This document shows positions 10,196 to 19,811 of a stretch of DNA of 64,000 nt, piece after piece. Both the position numbers and the translations under genes were made by a program. Within the stretch, counting starts at the first letter, position 1; each line of letters opens with the position of its first letter. Under the pieces are notes generated by a model. The model saw only the letters and a list, made by a program, of their open reading frames with translations, made no database searches and was not told where the DNA came from. This DNA is from Puccinellia tenuiflora (taxonomy: Eukaryota > Streptophyta > Magnoliopsida > Poales > Poaceae), in assembly GCA_012064385.1 (NCBI GenBank), contig QRDG01001371.1, positions 721,153 through 785,152 of the forward strand, written 5' to 3'.

Positions 10196-11606
10196 TTAGC
10201 ATTTTTTGGTGATTTTACTAGCTTCTAAAATTATCTAGAAACTATTCTAGCATTTTTTGGGGATTTTTTACTAGCTTTCAAAAATATGTATAAATTACCC
10301 TAACATTTTCTGGGATTCAAAATATCTCATAAAAATATGTAGCTAGTCTAGCATTTTGTGGGCCTTTTTACTAACTTCTAAAAACATGTAAAAATGATTC
10401 TAGCAAAAAAATTCAGGATTTTTACTAGCTTTTAAGAATATGTAGAAATTACTCTAACATTTTCACGGGATTTTTTTACTAGCTTCTAAGAATATGTAGC
10501 AATTGCTCTAGCATTGTTTGGGCATATTTACTTGCTTCTAAAAATATATAGAAATGATTCTAGCATTTTTTGGGGATTTATACTACCTTCTAAGAATATG
10601 AATTTTTTTTACTCTTTTAAGAATATGTAAGAAACTAATCTCGTGTTTTTGGGGGATTTCGCTAGCTTCTAAAACTTATAGAAATTACCATAGCATTTCG
10701 AGGGTTTTCAATGTCTTCTAAAAATATATAGAAATTACTCTATCATTCTTTGGGCATTTTTCGTTTCTTCTAAAAATATGTAGAAATGATTCTAGCATTT
10801 CAGGGTGATTTTTACTAGCTTATGAGAATATGTTAAAAACATACTCTAGCATTTTTTTGGGGGGATTTTACTAGGTTATAAACATCTTTAGAAATTTCTC
10901 TAGCATTTATGGGGATTTTTACTAGCTTCTAAAAATATGTAGAAAACACTCTAGCAGTTTTTGGGTAATTTCACTAGCTTCCAAAATATGTATAAATTAC
11001 TCTAGAATTTTTTGGGCATTTTACTAGCTTCTAAAAATATCAAGAAATTACCGTCGCATTTTTGGGGATTTAACTATCTTCTGAAAATATGTATAAATTA
11101 CTCTAGCATTTTTTTGGGAATTTTACTAACTTATGAAAATACGTAGAAATGATTCCAGCATTTTTCGAGAGATTTTTACTAAATTACTCTAGCATTTTTA
11201 GGGATTTTTAGTAGGTTCTAAACATTTGTAGAAATTACTCTAAATTTTTTGGGGATTTTTTAGTTGTTTCTAAAATATGTAGAAATTACTCTATCATTTT
11301 TTGGTTATTTTTACTAGCTTCTAAGAATATGTAGAAATTACTCTTACATTTTGTTGGGGATTTTTACAAGCTTCTAAAAAAATATGTAAAAACGATCTAG
11401 TATATTTTTTGCTATTTTCACTAGCATCTAGAAATATGTAATTACCCTATCATTTTTGGGGGATTTAATTAGCTTATAAAATATGTAGAAATTACTCTAG
11501 CATTTTTTGGGGAAATTTACTAGCTTCAAAAAATATGTAGAAATGACTCTAGCACTTTTTGGGATTTTACTAGGTAGCTTCTAAAAATATATAGAAATAG
11601 TCCGCA
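10196..11606. repeat. Minisatellite, about 28 units of ~52 bp
   Basis: The loose consensus is tagcattttttggggattt, then ttactagcttctaaaaat, then atgtagaaattactc, repeated head to tail for 1.4 kb. Units differ at several positions and some are truncated (for example around 10600 and 11190). The array is strongly AT-rich and has no ORF. The unit is unlike known Triticeae satellites that I can recall. Confidence 0.85.
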
Positions 11607-12050
11607 TCCTTCCCCTAGTGGTTCACAGGTGGCTCCAAGTCCATCTACCTTAAACAGAAAGTTTGTTCGTCGGCAATTACAGAACGAGTCGAAAAAATGG
11701 GCAACCCTCTTCTTTGCACTTGGCTATAATCCTATGCTTGTAGTTTCTTTATAACCAATAATTCGTCAGCCGTGCTATGTTCAACTACTATAGAGACCTC
11801 TTAAACGGGTACACCGTACACATCAACAAAACACATTTTCCAACACAACTGTTATTCAAGATGGTATTTTTTCTCATCAAGACATTTCCTAGGATCTCTC
11901 TTTTGCCCTGCTCTTAGTTCCCTTTATAGGAACACAAAAGCAAGAGCTTCAAACTGATCGTCATATGATCCAATTCTCCATATCTATCAGTGTGTTCACC
12001 ACTAGAGGGCACAAAATCGTGCAATTTTTAGGTTTATTTTCCCGTGCAAT
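11607..12050. other. Unassigned sequence
   Basis: Nothing coding or repetitive is recognised between the tandem array and the LINE tail. Confidence 0.35.
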
Positions 12051-12449
12051 TTTCAGGTCACGGATCCTTCTACCGTGCAGCTTGCCGAGGCCTACACTTC
12101 CTTGGGTGAGTGGTGGGCAAAGGCTGGTGGCGGCAAGTTTGATCTGCACAAGCACAGAAGACTATCTCTGTCAGTTTATATCATCTGGCATATCTGGAAG
12201 GAAAGAGGAAGACGTGTGTTCCAGGACGAGATGATGCCGGCGCTGGCTTTGTCGGCCCTTGTTCGGGCTGATCTTGAGTTGTTATCCATCGCCAGAGGCG
12301 TTATGTAATCTGAGTCCGAGGCATTTTTTTGTGCTCACGGCTGTGTGTGAGTTTGAACGCCTTAGGGCTGTTCGGGTGTTTGTATGTGTTTTCCCCCTTC
12401 TATAATGAAATAAGGCAGAGCTCCTGCCGTCCCCGTTCAAAAAAAAAAT
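12050..12449 (+). mobile_element. 5'-truncated LINE (L1-type) 3' end
   Basis: The reading frame 12075-12308 encodes a 77-aa C-terminus with VYIIWHIWKERGRRVF, the WxIWKERNxR motif that follows the zf-RVT region in plant L1 polyproteins, and stops at TAA 12306-12308. A 3' UTR of about 130 bp and a poly-A run at 12439-12448 follow. Truncation at the 5' end is usual for LINE insertions. The left boundary is approximate and no clear TSD was found. Confidence 0.7.
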
Positions 12450-12691
12450 CTTCTAATCTCATCCTTTATTTTTATGCTGTTTTGTATTTTCAAATCCCAA
12501 CCGTTCAGTACAATATAGATAAGCATAGCTCCTTTGAATGCTTGGACCCGGCCTCTCTTTGGTAAAAGTAAAACAGTTTCCGTTTATCCTTTAGGAACAA
12601 GTAATCCATGACAAGTATTCATGATTTACACAACAGAGTATTTGACAGAGAAGCATTCGTTCACCCGCTCTACCAAGCAGTGACAAACTAA

Positions 12692-13460
12692 CTAGAGGAG
12701 ATCCATGAGAGTTGTAGTGGCAGATGTCCTAGCCGTCTTCTTTTTCCCCTGAAAAAGGAAAAACAAGTCAACACGCACACCAAAATTTTATCCAGAACCA
12801 GAAGCGACTATGTCTGATTCCTCTGCTTGCATGCATACCTGGCGGTGGCTTCTTCTGCCCGGGGTGCCGACCTGCATTCGCCGGCCCTGCTCGTCGTACA
12901 GTATGAGCCCGCTGAACCTTGGCAGCTCGCACCGCATCCCCATCAATATCCTCCTCTGCCACACCGGCCGCCCCGGCGTCATCGGTGGTGCTGTTGGCGT
13001 CCCGCACCTCACGGGCGTCATGGCCGCTGTTGCCGGCGGCGTCAATCGGTGCCGTTGGCGGCGTCCTACACCGCCCTGTCGACGGCGCGACGACTCGGTC
13101 CGCCGTTGTTATCTTGGACAAGGACACCGGTCCATCCGGCTCAACCCCGACGGCCGTGGTACCCACACAAGGCAACCGGGGCATCTGAGCGCAGAGCATC
13201 CTGTCCAGCGCGTCAGTGCCTTTGTGCCAGCATCGACTATCGGGTTGTCTTCTCGTCGTGGTCGTCTCCGTGTTGCCAGCAGGTTGTTTCTGAAGCTGTG
13301 TCCGGCGGCCGGAGTCCTGTACCCGGAACACCAGCGGCTCTGGGTTGGACGACGGCCGGTGGTCGCCTCTGACGACGAACAGCGCCCTGGGCGTGCCGCG
13401 CCTCGGTTCTGGATACCGCTTCTTCGCCCTTCGTTGCAGCATCGATGCGCAGAGTCCCAT
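12692..13460 (-). CDS. Unknown small protein gene, frame partly unresolved
   Basis: The minus-strand ATG at 13460 has good context (gcgaagATGG) and opens a Ser/Thr/Arg-rich frame starting MGLCASMLQRR; a Gly2 with Cys4 could allow N-acylation. The last intron is clear: donor cag|gtatgc and acceptor tttttcag span 12749-12838 (90 bp) and join in phase 0, ending at a TAG (12692-12694) after ...TTTLMDLL. The exon before that intron contains RRILMGMRCELPRFSG and LILYDEQGRR in another frame from the first ATG. A small intron or a frameshift between about 13110 and 13020 is therefore needed. If a frameshift, the copy may be broken. The xMGxRCxLPxFSGxIxYD pattern recalls small uncharacterised plant proteins, but I cannot name a family. 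An alternative start is ATG at about 13021. Confidence 0.45.
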
Positions 13461-13658
13461 CTTCGCCGGTAGCTTTGGATTAGTTACGAATCTTAGATGG
13501 ATCAGTGCTTGTCTGATAATGTGCATTGGTGTCTTTATGCGTGGTTGCAGGCAAGGAAGCAAACGAGAGCTAGCAGATGGAGTGAGCTGGGTTAATTGGG
13601 AGGTAGTAGGAGAAAGGAAGGAAGATTTAGTGATCTTCTATTTTGTTTCTTGCATCGG

Positions 13659-13668
13659 AGTATATATC
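13659..13668 (-). promoter_or_regulatory. Putative TATA box
   Basis: On the minus strand tggatatata lies about 200 bp upstream of the ATG at 13460, consistent with a leader of roughly 165 nt for the gene at 12692-13460. Confidence 0.4.
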
Positions 13669-13699
13669 CAGAGTTCCAGACCGATGCTAAAGAATAAGT

Positions 13700-14930
13700 A
13701 AATGCGGGTTTTGGTCGGTAGAATGGAGTAAGACAAGCATTGCTTGTTGCTTGTCAGATAAATCCTGTGTGTAGCTTGGTCGGTCGGTGTTCCTCCCGTC
13801 TTGGTTGCACTCCTTCATTTCATTTTCCTTGTGCCTTTCTTGCACTAGAGTTGTCTGGTTTCTTGGTCTTTCAAAATGCATCCAGTGTGAAGTTGCCTTC
13901 TCAATTTCCAGAACTTGTATATTATCTTGTATGTACTGAATTAAGTTGTCACTTCTTCGTGTACCTTGCGTGCTCGCGAAGGAAGGAATCAAGAAACGTG
14001 GGTGGTGGGTAGATTAATTCAGGCTGGCAAACTCCACCAAAGATTCAATCCTTCTCTAGCTAGCTCTATCCGTGTTTTCAGAAAATTAGTTCTAGCTGTC
14101 GATGCTATCCTGTTATGCGATCCATACATATCCTGTTATGGTCGAAACCATTAAGTTTACTCTAATTCTTACAAGTGCTTAACTGAAGGTCGGCGATACT
14201 TGCATTTATTTGGTCCCACAATATTGTTCGAGGCCCTAGTACCCTTCTCTGATCGTCTACACAGCCTGAAGTTAGTTTCAGGATACTACCTGTATTTCCT
14301 GGTAGCTGAAGCTATGCCACTGGAGCATGTAGTTAAGTGCAACTAATTCTTTGTACTGAAGTATAGCTATTACAGTGAATCACTTGTTATTTGTAAGCCT
14401 GTTGTTGACTTAAGAACTCATATGGTCCAGTCAGGCTAGCACTTGCAAGTAAACAAGGCATTTATGTATACTGTATGTACTAAACTTCAGGTTAGGTGTT
14501 TACTGTATTTATGGGAGATATACAAGCGAACCCATTCAGTCAGCAGACACTTCTGTATACTGTATGTACTAGCAAGTAGTCATCTTGATCAGTCCCGACT
14601 GGACTGCAAAACGACTATTGTGTACTGAACTTGGTGACAACAGTCACTACACGAATATGGGACTGGAGCTAATCCGACAAGCGAACCAATTCAGCCAGCA
14701 GACACTTGTGTATGTACATCTTGATCAGTCCCAACTCGAATGCAAAAGGACTATCATGTATTGAACTTGGTGAACACAGTCACGGCAGGAATACGGGACT
14801 GTAGGTAATCCGACGAGCACAAAACCTAGATCACTATATACGGAGAGAACACCAAACAATCTTAGGTTCAAGATAATGGTTCACTGCATTTTCAGAGATA
14901 GTCTTGCAGTTGCAGGTGTACTTGTTAAAT
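13700..14930. other. Intergenic, with a tandem duplication
   Basis: No gene is supported. Within it, 14524-14678 and 14679-14817 are two diverged head-to-tail copies of a ~150-bp unit. Confidence 0.45.
14524..14817. repeat. Tandem duplication of a ~150-bp unit
   Basis: Each copy begins aagcgaacc and contains cagcagacactt, atcttgatcagtccc, tgaacttggtga and taatccgac in the same order. The second copy is about 16 bp shorter because it lacks part of the segment with ctagcaagtagt. Confidence 0.75.
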
Positions 14931-14934
14931 ACTA

Positions 14935-15231
14935 CTCCCTCCGTTTCAATTTAGATGACTTGACTTTGTCCACATAGGAATGTATCTATATGTAAAATAT
15001 GTCTAGATACATTCTTATTTGGACAAATCCATGTCATCTACTCCCTCCGTTCCATAATATGAGATGTTTTAGGCATTTTTCACATTCGTATTTGTACCAC
15101 ATGTATCTAGACATATTTTAGTGTATATGTTCACCCACTTTCCATTCTTTTAGTCCGAATTTAGACAACATGTGAAACATCTAAAACATCTTATATTGTG
15201 GAACGGAGGGAGTAATTTGGAACGGAGGGAG
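14935..15231. mobile_element. Stowaway MITE, host of a nested Stowaway
   Basis: The outer element is bounded by TA (14933-14934, 15232-15233) with left TIR ctccctccgtttcaatttag and right TIR atttggaacggagggag. Removing the inner element at 15041-15212 and one TA gives a conventional element of about 123 bp whose arms pair (agatgac with gtcatct). Confidence 0.85.
15041..15212. mobile_element. Inner Stowaway MITE, 172 bp
   Basis: The TIR ctccctccgttccataatat and its near-exact complement bound the element, flanked by TA at 15039-15040 and 15213-15214. It sits inside the right arm of the outer Stowaway, splitting catcta/atttgg. Confidence 0.9.
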
Positions 15232-15233
15232 TA

Positions 15234-15704
15234 AATCGGTAGACAACAATATCCCTTGGGTAGTTTGGTTCGGTTAGCAAAGGCATGGACACAGTCCATG
15301 CCCGATCGCTCGTCCACGAGACCGATCTACAGGTCTACAGCAAATAAAAACCACGTGACCAATTAGTGGACGGAGCCAATGTACGTGGCCCCACACTGGT
15401 CGGTCGGCGTTGGGCCTGGCCCCGCGGCGCCGACACTTCTCGTTCGTTCGTTCCACAACTCCGGATTGGCGGAGACCCCCTGTTCCGGCCACGCGAGTCG
15501 TGAATGGTGAGACCAGTTCGAACGATATAACAGCCTAGGAAATCACGTGCAGAGGCTGTGGCGACGGTCTCTCAGCTGGTTCCGTCGGCGGGAGAGCGAA
15601 TGGCAGCTGCCAGCGTCGTCGACAGGCACGGACCCATTCTAGCCATCTTCAAGCTGTGCTCCGGCGGCCGGCCCTGACCGCCCCACTTTTCTTTTCTTGT
15701 TTTC
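15234..15704. other. Unassigned GC-rich sequence left of the Copia insertion
   Basis: It contains a cacgtg E/G-box-like motif and several cgttcgttcgtt repeats. No gene can be called. It was contiguous with 19807 onward before the Copia insertion. Confidence 0.35.
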
Positions 15705-15709
15705 GTAAC

Positions 15710-15884
15710 TGTTAGAGAAGGATTCGGCCGAGGCTCATCTTGGAGCACACGGCAAGCCATCTAGGCCTAGTCGGTTACGTATTGAGGAGTTGTAATTGTT
15801 TTTGTACATGTACTCTTGATATATATATATAAACACCAGGACGAGGCGAGCGACATAGCAGCCCGATCCTTTTGCCAATCTTCA
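15710..15884 (+). repeat. 5' LTR of the Copia element
   Basis: The 175-bp LTR starts TGTTAG and ends CTTCA, with an (AT)6 tract then aaacacc that probably serves as the TATA region. It is identical to the rejoined 3' LTR except for one base. Confidence 0.92.
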
Positions 15885-15896
15885 TGGTATCAGAGC
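15885..15896 (+). other. Primer-binding site (tRNA-iMet)
   Basis: The motif tggtatcagagc directly abuts the 5' LTR and is the usual minus-strand primer site of plant Copia elements. Confidence 0.9.
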
Positions 15897-15989
15897 ACCA
15901 GCCGATCCCTACCCTCTAGCCGATCTCCCTCCCCCAAGCAAATCCTAAAACCCTAGCTACCTCGCCGCCCTCCCTCTTCTCCCATCACC

Positions 15990-17945
15990 ATGACTCCCGA
16001 CGAGCTCAAGAAACTCGAAGACGATCTGAAGGCACGCGAGTCCCTCCTCAACTCGCGCCAAGAAGAACTCGATCGCCGCGCCGCTGAGATGGGCAAGGCG
16101 GTCGACAACACTCCACCTACTCCAAACCCTAGCCCCGCTCCCACTCCTTCCACCTACGTTGCCTCCATCAAAAGTCATGTTCCCATTACCCTTGATCTAC
16201 AGGACTCCAACATCGGCAAGTGGCGTGAGCTTATGCTCGTTGCCCTCGGTCGCTACGGTCTCTCTTCTCATGTGATCGGCGACTCCACACCCTCCGACAC
16301 CTCGCCCACCTCTGATTGGGCTCGCGACGACTACACTGTCCTCTCTTGGATCTATGGCTCGATCTCCACCGAGCTCTTCGGCATCATCATGGCTCCAGGT
16401 TCCACGGCGCGGCAGATCTGGGACTCCATCGACAATCTCTTCCACGACAATAAGAAAAGCCGCGCCATCGCTCTCGACGCCGAGTTCCGCAACACGCCTC
16501 AAGGCGACATGACCGTCCACGACTACTGCGCCAAGCTCAAGTCTCTTGCAGATGCCCTCGGTGACGTCGGCGAACAAGTCTCAGATGAGACGCTTGTCCT
16601 CACAGTGCTTCGAGGCCTTAACGAGCAGTTCTCCCATCTGCGTTCGTTCCTCCCCTTCCAGACGCCGTTCCCCACCTTCCTGCAAACCCGCTCTGCCCTG
16701 GTTCTCGAGGAAGCACAGAAGAAATCCGATGCCAAAAACGCCGCCACCACGGCGCTCTGGGCCAGCGGGAATAGCATCCTACCGCACGCCGGGGGCGAGC
16801 GTGCCCCACCCTCTGGACGTGGAAACAGCGGTTCCAGTAGCGATCCGCGCCCACCCTCCCAACCCACCGGGCACTACTCCAACTCTGGCCGCGGCGGCGG
16901 TTTTGGTGGCCGACGTGGCCGTGGCGGTGGACGCGGTCGCGGGCGCGACAACCCCTGGATGTTTAACCCCTGGACGGGTCTGCCCACACGGGCCTCTCAG
17001 CAACAGCAGCAGCAGATGACGACTGCCCCATGGCAGCCCCGATGGCGTGCTCCTCAAGCCGGCGTCCTTGGTCCTCGCCCCGGCTTTCAACCATCTCACG
17101 CGTACACAGCCTACGGTCACCAGCTCTCCTCCAACACCGGCCTCATGACTACTCCTCCACAGCAGCAGCATCAGCAACTCGACCCAGCTCTTTTGATGGC
17201 CCTCCAATATGCCACACTTACTCGTCCTGACATTGCCTATGCTGTTCAACAAGTCTGTCTTCATATGCACGATCCCCGTGAACCTCACTTTTCTCTTATC
17301 AAACGTATCCTTCGATATCTCAAGGGTACTCTTCATCATGGTCTTACTATTCACCCCTCGTCCTCTCATTCTCTTGTTGCCTACTCGGATGCTGATTGGG
17401 CAGGTTGCCCGGACACCAGACGCTCTACGTCGGGATTCTGCATGTATCTTGGGGACAATCTAATTAGCTGGTCTTCTCGTCGTCAAACGACTGTGTCTCG
17501 CTCCAGTGCTGAGGCCGAATATCGAGCTGTTGCTACTGCCGTTGCAGAGTCTTGTTGGGTTCGGCAGCTTCTACAGGAGTTACATCGACCGATCGAGAGC
17601 GCGACTATTGTCTACTGCGACAATGTCAGCGCCGTCTACATGGCTGCCAATCCTATACATCACAGGCGCACTAAACACATCGAGCTGGACATTCACTTTG
17701 TACGCGAGAAGGTCGCCCTTGGTGCTGTTCGTGTTCTACATGTTCCCTCCACCTCTCAGTTTGCTGATATTTTTACCAAAGGTCTACCTACCATATTATT
17801 CAGGGAATTTCGCTCCAGTCTTCACGTCGATTCTCTCCCTGGTTCAGACTGCGGGGGCGTGTTAGAGAAGGATTCGGCCGAGGCTCATCTTGGAGCACAC
17901 GGCAAGCCATCTAGGCCTAGTCGGTTACGTATTGAGGAGTTGTAA
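15990..17945 (+). CDS. Copia gag fused in frame to RNase H
   Basis: This 651-aa ORF starts with a coiled, charged N-terminus (residues 3-33) and a UBN2-type Copia gag with KWRELMLVALGRYGLSSHV near residue 77. An RGG-rich tail follows (about 296-322, GRRGRGGGRGRGRD), then a Gln-rich linker. At about residue 404 it passes without interruption into the end of Copia RT (LTRPDIAYAVQQV) and a full RNase H: SDADWAG (about 466), SSAEAEYRA (about 505), YCDN (about 542) and the QFADIFTKGL tail. Protease, integrase and most of RT are missing, with the frame kept. The frame runs into the 3' LTR and stops at TAA 17943-17945. Gag could still form particles; RNase H alone cannot support transposition, so the element would need helper proteins. 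Confidence 0.9.
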   Translation: MTPDELKKLEDDLKARESLLNSRQEELDRRAAEMGKAVDNTPPTPNPSPAPTPSTYVASIKSHVPITLDLQDSNIGKWRELMLVALGRYGLSSHVIGDSTPSDTSPTSDWARDDYTVLSWIYGSISTELFGIIMAPGSTARQIWDSIDNLFHDNKKSRAIALDAEFRNTPQGDMTVHDYCAKLKSLADALGDVGEQVSDETLVLTVLRGLNEQFSHLRSFLPFQTPFPTFLQTRSALVLEEAQKKSDAKNAATTALWASGNSILPHAGGERAPPSGRGNSGSSSDPRPPSQPTGHYSNSGRGGGFGGRRGRGGGRGRGRDNPWMFNPWTGLPTRASQQQQQQMTTAPWQPRWRAPQAGVLGPRPGFQPSHAYTAYGHQLSSNTGLMTTPPQQQHQQLDPALLMALQYATLTRPDIAYAVQQVCLHMHDPREPHFSLIKRILRYLKGTLHHGLTIHPSSSHSLVAYSDADWAGCPDTRRSTSGFCMYLGDNLISWSSRRQTTVSRSSAEAEYRAVATAVAESCWVRQLLQELHRPIESATIVYCDNVSAVYMAANPIHHRRTKHIELDIHFVREKVALGAVRVLHVPSTSQFADIFTKGLPTILFREFRSSLHVDSLPGSDCGGVLEKDSAEAHLGAHGKPSRPSRLRIEEL

Positions 17946-18321
17946 TTGTTTTTGTACATGTACTCTTGATATATCTAAACTATAATATTGGGATCCGTGG
18001 TAATGGTGTGGTACGTCGTGCCGTTTTTCACTTAAGCCCCTGTGAAATCCGAAAATCAAACCCGCAGTCCAGTACGGTACGTCTCGTCATGTTTACAATT
18101 TAGCCCTCACAACCCCAGGCCACAATCTTCCCCAAACCTTGCGCCGCCGTCTTGCTGCCCTGGCCTGCCCTGCGCGCCTCCGCGGCTGCCTCGCACTTGC
18201 GGCCCCGGCAGCATATCCAGGACGCATCTACCTCGCCTCCTCCTCCTCCGCGCCCGCCTCCCCCAGCAGCATCCTCCTTAGCATCCGCCCCTTCGCCGCT
18301 AGGTGCCCGCCCGCCCCGCCG

Positions 18322-18563
18322 CTCCGCGTCTTCATGTATGACCTCCCCGCGCGCTTCCACGTCGCCATGATGCCGGCCACGACGCCCACGCCCTGCAGCA
18401 GCAGCAGCAGCTGGGCGGAGGGGGCTGCGCGAGGGAGGCCGTCAGGGTGTGGGATCCGGACGCCGTCGAGGCCTTCTTCGTGCCCTTCTTCTCCTCCCTC
18501 AGCTGCAACGTCCACGGCCGCAACATGAACGATCCGGGGACCGAAGCCCACCGCCTCCTACAG
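18322..18563 (+). pseudogene. Captured fragment of a GT47 exostosin-family gene
   Basis: Two conserved pieces are seen: LRVFMYDLPARFHVAMM from 18322, and VWDPDAVEAFFVPFFSSL with NVHGRNMNDP, ending at cag|gtgctg (18563/18564). Such wording is typical of plant exostosin-type arabinosyltransferases (ARAD-like, GT47), Golgi enzymes of cell-wall pectin synthesis. The two pieces are in different frames, so the fragment is broken. Ending at a splice donor followed by intron-like sequence shows that genomic DNA, not mRNA, was captured. Confidence 0.75.
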
Positions 18564-18888
18564 GTGCTGCTCCCTCCAGACCCTTCGTTATCTTACTGTT
18601 CCTTCTCATTCTGCTCATAATTATTCGGTCCTGTGGCCTAGAATTGACTTGCACGGTCTGATTGAGACGGCTCTGCACACAATTGTGTTATCTGGTAGGA
18701 TCTAGGACCCTAAGCATCAGATTGTTGCCTCCTATTGACCTTTACCGTAGAGTGTGGTGCTGAATTATCTTTCCGACATCCTTAATCAATTCGTTGTTGA
18801 AGTGTATTCTCTCAAACGTGGTGGTTATAGTTTCCTTTGGCTTGCAGGCTAAGTTATTGGTTCTGACCTTTTAAATTTCTTTGCCTGG

Positions 18889-19265
18889 TTCCGGGAATAC
18901 CCAATAGATCACAAAGAGGCAATATCTAGCATCTGTTTTTCTGCTCCAAGGTGTTCAGATTTTCCTGAACTCATCCAAGTCCAAATGATGTTTGTGACAA
19001 AGTATGGGAAAGAATTTGTTGTTTATGCTAGATTGTGGGGACAACCGACAGTTCATGTGCCACCTTCCATCAAAAGTCATTTAATTATGTTAACGACTAG
19101 AATGATGTTGAAACATTTTGAACCAATACCTCTACATATAGTTGAACTATCCGCTTTCTATTTGACCTCCTCCACTTGAAGTGAAGGTGAAACTGCTGAA
19201 GGAGATTCCCAAGGAGCATGAGCTCGATTGGGATCCTTCAGTGACAGAGACATGTGACAAAATAT
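18889..19265 (+). pseudogene. Captured fragment of an IST1-like gene
   Basis: Recognisable pieces are PIDHKEAISSICFSAPRCSD, MMFVTKYGKEFVV, then in a shifted frame DCGDNRQF, and LEVKVKLLKEIPKEHELDWD, ending near a gtaagtg donor. IST1 proteins bind ESCRT-III and Vps4 in multivesicular body sorting. Two frame changes and stops make this a relic. It is separated from the GT47 fragment by about 320 bp of intron-like sequence; the two come from unrelated genes. Confidence 0.75.
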
Positions 19266-19716
19266 CTTAAACCCCATGAAGATCTATTGGTAAGTGTTTG
19301 CATAAGAAACTTTAGTTGTGTTCTGGTCACCTGAATCTTTTTTTCTTATTTCTTTTGCAGCTAACTTCACCAGTTCTATTAGTCTAATACAATATAAAAT
19401 ATGAGGTTATGATACATGCTAATGTAAATAAGATACCGTCATGAGGTTTTGATGGTTGCTAAATTTATCTTAATTACTAGCGACCAACAATTTACTCCTT
19501 TTCATCTCGTTGTGAACTCTCTTGTGTGCATTTGTTCTTGCATTACTGTTCAGGATTTTGTTTGTCATAGTTTCTTGAGTAAAAGAATCTTATATTGTTA
19601 CAAGCTAGAGTATGTCACTCACTAGGTGGTAAAATGTTCAATTTTTACACATTTCAATAAATCTTTGAAATCGTTCGATCGATTTGTGTGCCTTCATGAC
19701 GCAAATCTTGTTCTCT

Positions 19717-19745
19717 CCCGTTGCAACGCACGGGCATTTTGCTAG
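19717..19745 (+). other. Helitron 3' terminus with hairpin
   Basis: Stem cccgt/acggg with loop tgcaacgc, then cattttgCTAG, followed by host T. The same hairpin in slightly diverged form occurs at 42980-43009. Confidence 0.9.
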
Positions 19746-19811
19746 TATATATAAACACCAGGACGAGGCGAGCGACACAGCAGCCCGATCCTTTTGCCAA
19801 TCTTCAGTAAC

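Larger units (their letters stand above)
17974..19745 (+). mobile_element. Non-autonomous Helitron carrying two gene fragments
   Basis: It begins TC (17974), ends CTAG (19742-19745) and lies between A17973 and T19746 without target duplication, the Helitron rule. Near the 3' end, cccgttgcaacgcacggg (19717-19734) forms a hairpin 11 nt before the terminus. Removing 1,772 bp restores the LTR exactly. The cargo is a GT47 exostosin exon with part of its intron (18322-18563 onward) and IST1-like exons (about 18889-19265), both in plus orientation and both broken. There is no Rep/helicase, so an autonomous partner is needed. Confidence 0.93.
15710..19806 (+). mobile_element. Young non-autonomous Copia element, Helitron in 3' LTR
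   Basis: A perfect 5-bp TSD, gtaac (15705-15709 and 19807-19811), bounds the element. LTRs of 175 bp start TGTTAGAG and end CTTCA. The 5' LTR is followed at once by PBS tggtatcagagc, complementary to initiator tRNA-Met, and a G-rich polypurine tract (gcgggggcg) precedes the 3' LTR at 17860. Without the Helitron at 17974-19745 the element is 2,325 bp. The two LTRs differ at one base (catagc versus cacagc), so the insertion is recent. Short LTRs and the gag/RT wording suggest the Ale-like Copia group (inference). Confidence 0.92.
17860..19806 (+). repeat. 3' LTR of the Copia element, interrupted
   Basis: The LTR parts are 17860-17973 and 19746-19806. Joined, they rebuild the 175-bp LTR including the full (AT)6 run, with one substitution relative to the 5' LTR. 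Confidence 0.92.

Noticed and set aside
10196..11606. Regular repeats reminiscent of a CRISPR array
   Set aside because: Units are contiguous and diverged, without conserved repeats separated by unique spacers, and the context is a plant nuclear genome.
12810..13472. Long plus-strand ORFs (up to 220 aa)
   Set aside because: They are complements of the minus-strand gene, which has a TATA box, start context and a spliced last exon.
16779..17369. Minus-strand ORF of 196 aa in the Copia element
   Set aside because: Shadow of the gag-RNase H frame.
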